Assembly: GCA_013306675.1 (NCBI GenBank)
Contig: JABLUY010000381.1
Coordinates: 1 to 23,798, forward strand
DNA: 23,798 nt
Reading direction: 5' to 3'
From: Thraustochytrium sp. TN22
Lineage: Eukaryota > Sar > Bigyra > Thraustochytrida > Thraustochytriidae
The position numbers and the translations under genes were made by a program. Each line of letters opens with the position of its first letter. Position 1 is the stretch's first letter. Shown one piece after another: positions 7,601-14,629 of the stretch. Below the pieces are notes generated by a model. The model made no database searches. It saw only the letters and a program-made list of their open reading frames with translations, and was not told the DNA's origin.

Positions 7601-10600
7601 CGCCCTCGCGCACATGCGCCTTGCCCGAGTTCGCCAGCGCGAACACGTTCTCGTTCAGCACGCGCATGGCGAACTCGTCGCCGAGCGCCACGGTGACCTC
7701 CACGAGGCCCTGGGCGCCGCCCGAGCGCTCCACCGGCGAGGTGTCGCTGCGCGAGGTTTCCAGAAGCCACTGCAGCAGGTTCGCAAAGTCCGGCAGGCCC
7801 TCGCCCAGGCCGCTCGTCAGCGTGCCGAGCGCCTTGGCGGCCGTCGACCGCACACCCGGGATCGGGTCCACCAGCACCTTGCGCAGCACCGGCATGAGGT
7901 CCTCCACGTACGGCAGCACCGCCTTGACGTCCGAGATCATCGAGCACATGTTGCCCGTGATGAGCGCCGCGCGCTTCTTGGTCTCGGCCGAACGCTCGTT
8001 CAGGCCGCGGTCCAGCACCGGCACGATGAGCGCCAGCGACGGCGCATCCACCATGTGCACGAACCGCGTGCGGTGCAGGGCGTCGATGCACGGCGCCGTC
8101 TTGGTGTCCGGATGCGTCAGCGCGCGCTTCAGCGTCGGCACCAGCGCCTGAATCTCCGGGTTCTGGATCACCGACCCGATGTCCTTGAGCGCCTTGCTGC
8201 CGGCGGCGCGCACCTTGGCGTGCGTGTCGGTCAGCGAGCTCACCAGCGTCGGCACCACCTGCGGCAGGGCTGCCGCCAGCTGCTTGCGCGCGCAAAACGC
8301 CATGGAACCCAGCATGCGGATTGCCGCCTGCTTGGTGCGCCACTGCGGCGTGTCGATGGCCTCCAGCAGCGTCGGCAGAATCAGCTTCACGCCGTGCCCG
8401 CTCAGCTTGGCCATGATCTCACGCGAGGCGTCCTGCGCGGCCTGCCGCACGGGCTTCTTGCCGTCCGCGAAGCACTGCAGCATCGAGGGCAGCACCTTGA
8501 TCACGTACGGCTCAAACAGCATGCCGAGCGAGGTGCACAACGCCTCCACCACCATGAGGCCGCCCTGGCGTGCCTCCATCTGCGCAGACTTGCACGCCGC
8601 CTCGACGCGCACCACGACGTTGTTCTTCTTGAGCACCGTGATGCCCAGGCCCTTGACCACGCTGCCCACGCCTAGCGCCGCGCCGCGCCGCTCCGCGTAC
8701 GAGGACTGCGCCAGCTCGCTGCTAGCCAGCTCGAACGAGGGGCCGCCCGCCTCGGCCTCGCCATCAGCCTCGCCGTCCGCCGCAGCGGGCGCCGCGGGCG
8801 CCATGAGTGTGGCGCGCAGCATTAGCATATCCACGTACTCGTGTCCGCGCTCCTTGACCTTGGCGGTCTTCATGAGCGGCGGCAAGCACCGCGTCGCGGC
8901 CAGCTGCACGGCCTCATTCGGGGTGCGGAGCGCGTCCACCAGACTCTCCACGATGCGCGGGATGCGGTCGTCCGCCTTGTCCAGAAAACTGGCCAGAGCG
9001 CCCACCAGAATCACTGCGCCCTCACGCTGCCAGTCCAACTCCTGATACTCCGCCGCGCTCAGGCCCTTGCCGCCCTTGCCGCCGCCGGCGTCCTTCTCCT
9101 CGCGAAGGTGCGGCTCCAGCATGGGGAGCATCTGATCAATCATGTGCTTGCCGTACGAATTCACCAGCTGCATTCCGGCCTCCAGAAACGTCTGGCGCAC
9201 CAGCGCGTCCGCGTCGCGCAGGCCGTGGTCGCACACAAAGGAGAAGGCCGCCTTGGCCTGCGCCGAACTCAGCACGCCGCCCTCGCCGTCCGCATCGGCG
9301 CACGCCAGCAGCGTCGTGGCCACGCCCTGGCGCGGCCGCCGCCGCCGCTCGCGCTTGATGGCCTCCTTGGCCTCCGCGTCGCGGTCGATAAAACGGGGCT
9401 TGTTCGAGGCGCTATCCGCCGCCTCGGCCGCCGCGGCGCGCAGCTCGCTCGCGTACAGCGAGGTCAGCGCCTCCACCGCGGCTTCGCCCGACGAGGGGTG
9501 CTCTTCCACGCCCTTGGCCAGCGCCTTGGCCGCCTGCCGCCGCACGTGCGCAAACTCGTGCGACAGCAGTGGCACGAAGGCGTCCAGGTACGTCTTGGGG
9601 AATCCCACCTGCGCGCGCTCCAGCAAGCCGCGCGCCAGGCCGCGCACCTCCTCGTCCTCGTCTGCCGTCGCAAGCCACGCGCGCGGCACGAGCGCCGGAT
9701 GCGCGTCCATCGCCACGCCATGCTCCGTCTCGCTCGCGGCGACGAGCGCCGACAGTGTGGCGCGTCGCACGTCGACCGCCTCGCTCAGGACGCCGTCCTC
9801 GCTCATGAGCATCTCGAAGAGCGCCTGGTCCGTGAGGGGCGGCGGCGCGCGGCACACGCGGCGCATCACGTCCGCGGGCGCCGGCGTGGCGGCCGGCAGC
9901 ACGAAGCAGGCGCGCAGCAGTGCGCTCATGGCCTCCAGCCGCAGCTTGTCCGTGGCGGCCAGCGCGGCAGCGTGCAGGTCCATGAGCGCCACGGCACGCT
10001 CGATCGAGTCCACCGGCGACTGCATGAAGTCCAAGTACTCCTGGAACGGGTTGGAGCGCTTCACGGCCTTGACCTTGGCGGCGGCCTCCCCGTTCGCGTC
10101 CTCGCCGGTACCGGCGCCGGCGCCGTTCGCGTCGCTCGACTTGTCCTTCTTGTCCTTCTTCTTCTTGGTCCCGTCCTTCTTCTTGGCGCCATCCTTGTCG
10201 TCCTTATCCTTCTTCTTCTTGGTCTTCTTCTCCTTCTTCTCCTCCGCCTCCGCCTGCTTGTCGCCGTCGTCGTCGTCATCATCATCATCGTCATCGTCGT
10301 CTCCGCCGCCCACGTTAAAGGTGGCCCACAGGACGAGGAGCTCCGGGTCCGCGGCCATGCCGTGCACGGCGAAGCGCAGCACGGGGAAGACCAGATCCAA
10401 GAGCCCCGGACTGAGCGAGCGGTGCAGGCCCTCTTCGTCCAGGCGGCAAGCCTCGGAGAAGAGCACCTGGCAGGCCTCGCCCACGAGCACAAGGCAGCCC
10501 GGACGCATGTCCTGGCGCAGCGCAATCTGCAGGGCGACCGCCAGCACGTCGGCGTTGGCGCGCGCCGCATCGTTGGGGCCCGTCGCCAGGAGCGCCGCCA

Positions 10601-13600
10601 GGACGCGACGCATGCTCTCAGCCACCAGCGGCGCGTTGCTCACAGGAAAGCAGGCGCCCGAGAAGACCGCCATGTCGCGGTGCACGGCCTGCGCCGAGGG
10701 CCCGGCGCAGAGCGCCACGATGAGCTCGAGCGCTTGCGCCGAGGCGGCCGCCACTGGCGCCATGCGCGCGCGCAGGTCGTCCTCGGCCTGCAGCGCCTTG
10801 GCCAGCGTCTTCTCGTCGAAGCGGTCCTCGAGGCGCGTGGGCTCGGCCTGGGCCGCGCCGCCACCGGCAGCAGACTGCTCCGCCGCGCGCTTCGCCTCGA
10901 GCTCCTCGCGCACCTTCATCTCCCAGATCTCGTCCTCCGTCATGTAGCGCGTGTCGGGCTTCTTCTGGGCCGCCTTGGAGCCGCCGGGCGCGCCGCCCTT
11001 GCGCGCCTTGTCCGTGGCGCGCGCCGCCTCGGCGTCCTCTAGAGCGGCCACGCCCACCTCGGACAGGACGCCCTTGGGCGCCGCGAGCACGAAGCAGTCC
11101 TGCTCCGTGAACTCGGCCACCTGCGCCGCATCGAGAGCGGCCGCGATGGCCGGCACAAGGCCCGGGACGCCGGCGACGCCGCCCTCGGCGTGCGCGACGA
11201 GCTGCGCGACGGCGCTGCGTGCCGCGTCCAACAGGCCGTCGCTCGTGCTCTTGGGAGACCCCAAGCAGAGGCCCTGCACAAGATCGGCCTCCACGGCACT
11301 GCGCAGGGCGTCGTCCTGCAACAGGAGGCGCTCCGGGCTCGCCTTGAGGCTACTGTCCAGATAGATGCGCCGCACGACGCGCCACACATGCACGTTCTGC
11401 GCGGCGGCGTGATGCGAGACGATGAGCAGAGCGAGCAGCGCATCCGTGGGCGGCGTGCTGCCGCCCTCGCTCGCCTTGACGGCGGCCTGCAGCGACTGCA
11501 CCACGTAGGTGCGCAGGCGCGCGCCCACCACGGGCACGCTGGACGGCGCGCGAGCCAGGTAGACCTGCAGGCCGCCTATGGCCGCACCGAGGCCAGCGAC
11601 GTCGCCGCGCGCCGCGAGCGAGTCGCTGGCGGCGGCGCACGCCGCGCGCCGCACCTCATGGTGGGGGCTGAGCGCCAGCGACGCGAGCGCGACGCTCGGG
11701 ATGGACAGCTTGCCGGCGCTGCTGAAGCGGTCGGCGCCCGCCTTGAGCGCGAGCCTCAGCAGGCGCACGAGCTCCAGCTGCACCTGGGCGCCGGAGCCGT
11801 GGCCCAGCACGCTGGAGCCCCAGGCGCCGCCCAGCAGCTGCTGCGTCGGGGCGGCGGCCCGCGCCGAGGCGGCGACCTCGTCCGCGTCGTCGTCGATGCC
11901 AGCGATGGCGACCATCTCGCGCGGCGACCAGGCCACGTTGGCCTGGCGCGCGCTGCGCGAGACGAGCGAGGTCCAGACCTTCTTCTCCGCGGTGAGCAAG
12001 GCCCACGGCTGGAAGCCCGTGGCGGACTCGAGGTCGGCCACGATCGAGGCGACACCGGCATGCTCGAGCGCCATCGCCAGCAGCGCCGTGAGCGCGTGCA
12101 CGACGGTGGCGTGGTGCTGCTTGAAGGCGCCGGCGCTCGACATGAGCCCGTCGCCAACCATGATCGTGTCAAAGAGCGCGCCGAGCACGCCCTGGCCGCT
12201 GCCGCCAGCGGCGGCCGCGGGACCGGACGCGGAGGACGCAGCGGCCGCCGAGGAGGCCTTGCTGCCACCCGCGGCGGCGCCGGCCTTCTTCTTCTTGCCG
12301 CCGCCACCGCCCATGGCCAGCATCTCGGCCTCCAGCGCATCGAGGCCGCCGTCCTTCTTCTTCTTCTTGGTCTTCGCTGCGGCGCCGGCGGCCGATGACG
12401 ACTTCTTGGGCGCCGCCGCCTTTGAAGAGGAGGTGGCGGAGGAGGTCGCGTCGGCAGCGCCGCCCGCGGCCGCCGCGCCGCCCGCGTCGGCGCCGGCATC
12501 ATCCGCGACGCAGACCTCGTTGGGCCGCGCGGCGGACTTGAGCGCGACGGCGGCCGCGGCGACCTGGCCGCGCGCCGCCGGCGCGGCCGTGGACACGAGG
12601 AGCGCCAGCGCACGCACGTGCTCGCGGGCGACAGGCGCCGCAAGGAGGGTGCCGCGCAGCAAAACATCGACCAAGTCGGTGTTGAGCTGCGCGGCCTGGC
12701 CGGCGTGCGCCCAGCGCGCCGCGGCCAGGAGCGCCTGGCCGCGCAGCGCGGGCGTCTTCTCGCCCTTGGCGTAGGAGGCGACCAGCCCGCAGGCGAAGTC
12801 GGCCACCTGAGCGGCCTCGTCCGCGTCGGCGATGGGCCCGTCCACGCAGGCAGCGAGCGCGTCGAGCGCGCGCAGCACGGTGGCGCGCTGGAAGGCCTGC
12901 GCCACCGCAGTCTTGCCGAGCGGGCCAGAGCCGTCGAGCGTGGCACCGAGCTCGGCCAGCACCGCGAGCGCGCTGGCGGAGCTGCGGCAGCGCGGCGCTA
13001 GCGCCGTGATGGCTGCAACGGCGACTTCGCGCACGGCGTCCGTGGAGCTGGTGAGCGCCTTGCAGATGGGCGTCATGAGGAAGCCAAGGTCGCCGCAGCG
13101 CGAGAGGTCGGCGCTGAGCGAGTGCTCCAGCATCGTGGTAACCGCGGCGAGCTTCTCCTCGGCGCGCAGGTTGAGCGCCGAGGCGATCTTGGGCTGCAGC
13201 TTGTCAGGGAAGAAGTCCGGCGAGGTTTTGCGCAGGAGAGGCGCGGCCACCTCGAGCAGCTCGGGCGAGGGCGCGCCGCGCGCCTCGAGCATGGTGTTCA
13301 CCATGGGCGCCAGCAGGCGGTCAACGAGCGCAGCGCTGGCGCCGTCGGCGTCCATGGCGAGCGCCAGCGCGCGCACGCCGTCGCCGGCGAGCGCCTCGAG
13401 CGCCGCGCCCTCGAGGCCGGCCAGCGCGTCCACGTAGGCCGCGCGGCGCGCGGCGTCCTGCAGGCGCAGCTTGCTGGTGGCGCGGGCCACGGCGCGCGGC
13501 GACGCCTGCGCGCGGCCCAGCATGCCGAGCAGCTCCAGCTGTCTCCGCAGCAGCGCCGCCTGCACGGCCGCCGGCTCCGCCACGCAGGCCGTGGCGAGGC

Positions 13601-13898
13601 GCAGCAGCGCATAGGCGCTGCGCGCCGCGAGCGCGCGGCCTGCGAGCGGCAGCGCCGCCACCTCCGCGCCCACGGCCTCCTGCAGCGCCGGCCGCGCCTG
13701 CAGCTCGCGCGCGGCCTCTCGCAGGGCCGCGCCGGCCAGCCTTCCCTCTAGCGCCGCCCTGCACAGCTCTCGCGCCGCGCTGGCCTCCTCGCCGCCCTCG
13801 CCCAGCGCCGCCGCGAGCGCCGCGCGCCCGTTCAAACGCCCCGCGCCGCCCGCATCTTCATCCGCCGCGGCCCACGCGCGCACGGCGTCCGCGCCCAT
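4608..13898 (-). CDS. GCN1: GCN1, ribosome-binding HEAT-repeat activator of the eIF2alpha kinase GCN2
   Basis: 3096 residues from the only upstream in-frame ATG (13898; G at -3, G at +4). The frame runs further only through a GTG. Yeast and human proteins are about 2670 residues. Nearly the whole length is HEAT repeats. The most conserved eEF3-like segment, about residues 1733-2035 (nt 8700-7800), has GCN1 hallmarks such as TPQWRTKQAAIRMLGSMAFC, VIQNPEIQALVPTL, SLALIVPVLDRGL and VDPIPGVRSTAAKALGTL. The following segment (about 2260-2435) corresponds to the GCN2 RWD-binding region. By family knowledge, GCN1 sits on stalled or collided ribosomes and relays uncharged-tRNA signals to GCN2 in the cytosol. 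The extra length comes largely from low-complexity inserts: Ala/Lys/Gly-rich at about 463-570, a 12-Asp run then Lys-rich at about 1195-1285, and Asp/Glu-rich at about 2205-2247. There is no intron in 9.3 kb. Identity is very secure; insert boundaries are approximate. Confidence 0.95.
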   Translation of the reverse strand: MGADAVRAWAAADEDAGGAGRLNGRAALAAALGEGGEEASAARELCRAALEGRLAGAALREAARELQARPALQEAVGAEVAALPLAGRALAARSAYALLRLATACVAEPAAVQAALLRRQLELLGMLGRAQASPRAVARATSKLRLQDAARRAAYVDALAGLEGAALEALAGDGVRALALAMDADGASAALVDRLLAPMVNTMLEARGAPSPELLEVAAPLLRKTSPDFFPDKLQPKIASALNLRAEEKLAAVTTMLEHSLSADLSRCGDLGFLMTPICKALTSSTDAVREVAVAAITALAPRCRSSASALAVLAELGATLDGSGPLGKTAVAQAFQRATVLRALDALAACVDGPIADADEAAQVADFACGLVASYAKGEKTPALRGQALLAAARWAHAGQAAQLNTDLVDVLLRGTLLAAPVAREHVRALALLVSTAAPAARGQVAAAAVALKSAARPNEVCVADDAGADAGGAAAAGGAADATSSATSSSKAAAPKKSSSAAGAAAKTKKKKKDGGLDALEAEMLAMGGGGGKKKKAGAAAGGSKASSAAAASSASGPAAAAGGSGQGVLGALFDTIMVGDGLMSSAGAFKQHHATVVHALTALLAMALEHAGVASIVADLESATGFQPWALLTAEKKVWTSLVSRSARQANVAWSPREMVAIAGIDDDADEVAASARAAAPTQQLLGGAWGSSVLGHGSGAQVQLELVRLLRLALKAGADRFSSAGKLSIPSVALASLALSPHHEVRRAACAAASDSLAARGDVAGLGAAIGGLQVYLARAPSSVPVVGARLRTYVVQSLQAAVKASEGGSTPPTDALLALLIVSHHAAAQNVHVWRVVRRIYLDSSLKASPERLLLQDDALRSAVEADLVQGLCLGSPKSTSDGLLDAARSAVAQLVAHAEGGVAGVPGLVPAIAAALDAAQVAEFTEQDCFVLAAPKGVLSEVGVAALEDAEAARATDKARKGGAPGGSKAAQKKPDTRYMTEDEIWEMKVREELEAKRAAEQSAAGGGAAQAEPTRLEDRFDEKTLAKALQAEDDLRARMAPVAAASAQALELIVALCAGPSAQAVHRDMAVFSGACFPVSNAPLVAESMRRVLAALLATGPNDAARANADVLAVALQIALRQDMRPGCLVLVGEACQVLFSEACRLDEEGLHRSLSPGLLDLVFPVLRFAVHGMAADPELLVLWATFNVGGGDDDDDDDDDDDDGDKQAEAEEKKEKKTKKKKDKDDKDGAKKKDGTKKKKDKKDKSSDANGAGAGTGEDANGEAAAKVKAVKRSNPFQEYLDFMQSPVDSIERAVALMDLHAAALAATDKLRLEAMSALLRACFVLPAATPAPADVMRRVCRAPPPLTDQALFEMLMSEDGVLSEAVDVRRATLSALVAASETEHGVAMDAHPALVPRAWLATADEDEEVRGLARGLLERAQVGFPKTYLDAFVPLLSHEFAHVRRQAAKALAKGVEEHPSSGEAAVEALTSLYASELRAAAAEAADSASNKPRFIDRDAEAKEAIKRERRRRPRQGVATTLLACADADGEGGVLSSAQAKAAFSFVCDHGLRDADALVRQTFLEAGMQLVNSYGKHMIDQMLPMLEPHLREEKDAGGGKGGKGLSAAEYQELDWQREGAVILVGALASFLDKADDRIPRIVESLVDALRTPNEAVQLAATRCLPPLMKTAKVKERGHEYVDMLMLRATLMAPAAPAAADGEADGEAEAGGPSFELASSELAQSSYAERRGAALGVGSVVKGLGITVLKKNNVVVRVEAACKSAQMEARQGGLMVVEALCTSLGMLFEPYVIKVLPSMLQCFADGKKPVRQAAQDASREIMAKLSGHGVKLILPTLLEAIDTPQWRTKQAAIRMLGSMAFCARKQLAAALPQVVPTLVSSLTDTHAKVRAAGSKALKDIGSVIQNPEIQALVPTLKRALTHPDTKTAPCIDALHRTRFVHMVDAPSLALIVPVLDRGLNERSAETKKRAALITGNMCSMISDVKAVLPYVEDLMPVLRKVLVDPIPGVRSTAAKALGTLTSGLGEGLPDFANLLQWLLETSRSDTSPVERSGGAQGLVEVTVALGDEFAMRVLNENVFALANSGKAHVREGVVWVMVFLPPVLGVEKNAPLVTRELPIVISGLADESDFVRDVSMRAGQVIVEQHAIEHTHMLLPVLEDGLEDDQWRVRQSSVHLLGDLLYRVGGSAEAVAAAREAREAYRGADDEDDAEDEDADSDADEGKEDGAGEGHKQQHVVRRSTAVVDANFDAKLGKALGEEKRKDILASVYLLRSDRAAVVRQSAVKVWKNLVGNTGRALREIIKPLMDKIVSGLSGDSDAKRMTSGHCLGDIVRKLGERVLPDILPIIQDGFKSDDADERAGIALGLLAVIEAASRRQLENVVKQLLPAVQSGLSDPDEGVQEAAAEAFAALYRQIGPVALNEIVPKLLSDLESAGLDDEEGARALDGLTKILALRSREIMPLLLPKVLVSPMSPFHAKALGAICETIAPVLHLYVDRIQTFVLRELVKGHGGPGGDNEEHLKHVWEATRAMLRSVQEERVAWLVPRLLSSLADSKSVEEKRVLVAMIGDFCAETEADYGDHLAAIIKEVLKRFSDVEGNAVLLQQSWLSLSSVFSATPQEALVGQLDFIRSMLKSVASDAKYRLKDRSEAENYVLPGLCLNKGLDPFLPIYQHALMNGSAEQRESAAAGLGELVDLTSAAALKPYVIKITGPLIRIVGDRFPWQVKVAILRTLSLLLDKGGPSLRPFLPQLQTTFVKALNSEQSRVRDNGTAALKKLIKIGTRVDPLVKDLSNTAVAPDTDNGVRLSVLEALAGVMRISGAKVSQPVLGECAAKLESEDVLFHRSASVRKQACLCLTRVLRHVDQGEQAFKVAVRARVDKLRAEKPTAAAWVEAHTACMLAGAAAGACPSLLLASDGAANWFLSVVSDSWTQGLDLNLPALADEAVDAAAAWLGAAASADDDPNKAVTDKVVDLLLAGIQAKQADTRVRALHGLARASRRNHALLMSYANRLAPAALAAVKDSKPQVTDAANQALLVLTQVRTNPDTLAALIKRLSSPSVGRNLGEYCRKSLVQVDEDPTAYGADEDDI
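10045..10315 (-). other. Asp12 plus Lys/Asp-rich low-complexity insert within GCN1
   Basis: On the coding strand, twelve consecutive GAC/GAT codons (within 10262-10306) are followed by alternating Lys-rich and Asp/Glu-rich blocks, then an Ala/Gly/Asn-rich linker. HEAT-like sequence resumes on both sides (LLVLWATFNV before, SNPFQEYLDFM after). This indicates an insertion in a loop rather than loss of the fold. The acid-then-basic layout could self-associate or contact rRNA; that is inference. Confidence 0.85.
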
Positions 13899-14120
13899 GC
13901 CGCCTGCCGCTCGCCCGCGCCCAGCCGCGCCAGCCGCGCAGCGCGCCCGCGCCGCCGCCGCTCCGCTCTGCCGCCGCCGCGCGCGCCGCCCGCGCCGCGC
14001 CGCCGCGCCGCCGCGAGCCAACCTCGCTCTGCCGCGCCAGCCCGCGCCGAGCCGCGGCGCGGCCACACGTCAAGGGGGACGCCAGCCCGCCGTACTACGC
14101 GGGCCCGGTGCTCCTTAGTC

Positions 14121-14127
14121 TGAGTCA
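14121..14127 (-). promoter_or_regulatory. candidate GCN4/AP-1-type bZIP site (TGACTCA on the minus strand)
   Basis: A perfect TGAGTCA lies 223 nt upstream of the GCN1 start codon. In fungi this heptamer is the Gcn4 response element, and in animals it is AP-1. A 7-mer arises by chance about once or twice in a window this size, so function is only suggested by its position. Confidence 0.35.
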
Positions 14128-14130
14128 GGG

Positions 14131-14232
14131 GCGAGGAGGCGGCGGCGAGGAGGAGGAGGAGGAGGACGAGGACGAGGAAGAGGAGGAGGACGAGGAGGAC
14201 CAGGACGAGGTCGAGGACCAGGACCAGGACGA
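14131..14232. repeat. polypurine tract of GAGGA/GAGGAC units
   Basis: About 100 nt of almost uninterrupted G/A with sparse C on the plus strand, built from GAGGAG, GACGAG and CCAGGAC units. It sits in the GCN1 promoter or leader. Such tracts can form H-DNA or act as nucleosome-excluding promoter elements. The minus-strand reading is a pyrimidine-rich leader if transcribed. Confidence 0.75.
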
Positions 14233-14277
14233 GCAGAGGGCAGGGCCAACAAGGGCCCGAGGCCAACGACAGGCTGG

Positions 14278-14296
14278 CTGCACTGCACTGCACTGC
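14278..14296. repeat. (TGCAC)n pentamer run in the GCN1 5' flank
   Basis: Three consecutive ACTGC/TGCAC pentamers, the reverse complement of the run at 4556-4570 beyond the GCN1 stop. It lies about 380 nt upstream of the GCN1 ATG. Whether it is transcribed is unknown. Confidence 0.7.
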
Positions 14297-14434
14297 AGGC
14301 TGCGGCAGCGTTGCGGGCGCGTGCGCTGAGGATCCGAGCTCGTTCTGGGATGGAGACGAAAGCGAATCGAATGCAAGGGGATGGTTCGCGGGGGAGCGGC
14401 AGCGTGGCGGGCGTGGAGCGGGATTGTTTTGATG

Positions 14435-14478
<44 letters not shown>
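14435..14478. repeat. (TGCG)11 tetranucleotide microsatellite
   Basis: Eleven uninterrupted TGCG copies lie about 150 nt downstream of the PheRS alpha stop and about 540 nt upstream of the GCN1 ATG. The tract is alternating purine-pyrimidine, so it can adopt Z-DNA in principle, and it is a likely length-polymorphic marker. Confidence 0.9.
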
Positions 14479-14479
<1 letters not shown>

Positions 14480-14629
14480 GGGTGGCGCGCGGGTCTGGGA
14501 TTTGCTGGCAAGCACAAGTGAATTCTTGGTGGTACGATCGCCATCTCTTTGGGTTGCTTGGTATCATCATCCGCCATGAGCGGGTCGGTCCGGCGACTCC
14601 GGCCGTCAATGCGCGTCCAGGCGCGTCCA

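Larger units (their letters stand above)
13899..14629 (-). promoter_or_regulatory. intergenic region: PheRS alpha 3' flank and GCN1 promoter/5' leader
   Basis: 731 nt between two same-strand genes, with no credible gene of its own. It contains a TGAGTCA site (14121-14127), a long purine tract, a TGCAC pentamer run and a (TGCG)n microsatellite. It also has a lower-GC patch around 14500-14580 next to the PheRS alpha stop, probably 3' UTR. Open frames here translate to Asp/Glu or Leu/Val low-complexity peptides that only mirror the repeats. Confidence 0.6.

Noticed and set aside
6309-11042. two plus-strand open frames of 788 and 733 codons
   Set aside because: Both are antisense to GCN1, whose HEAT-repeat protein is unmistakable. 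Their Arg/His/Leu-rich translations show no family features.
13899-14066. N-terminal extension of GCN1 to 14066
   Set aside because: The upstream codon is GTG, not ATG, and the added 56 residues are Arg/Ala/Gly-rich. The ATG at 13898 has good context.
14108-14329. Small acidic protein (Glu/Asp repeats) on the plus strand
   Set aside because: It is a direct translation of the polypurine tract; the other frames give equally repetitive peptides.
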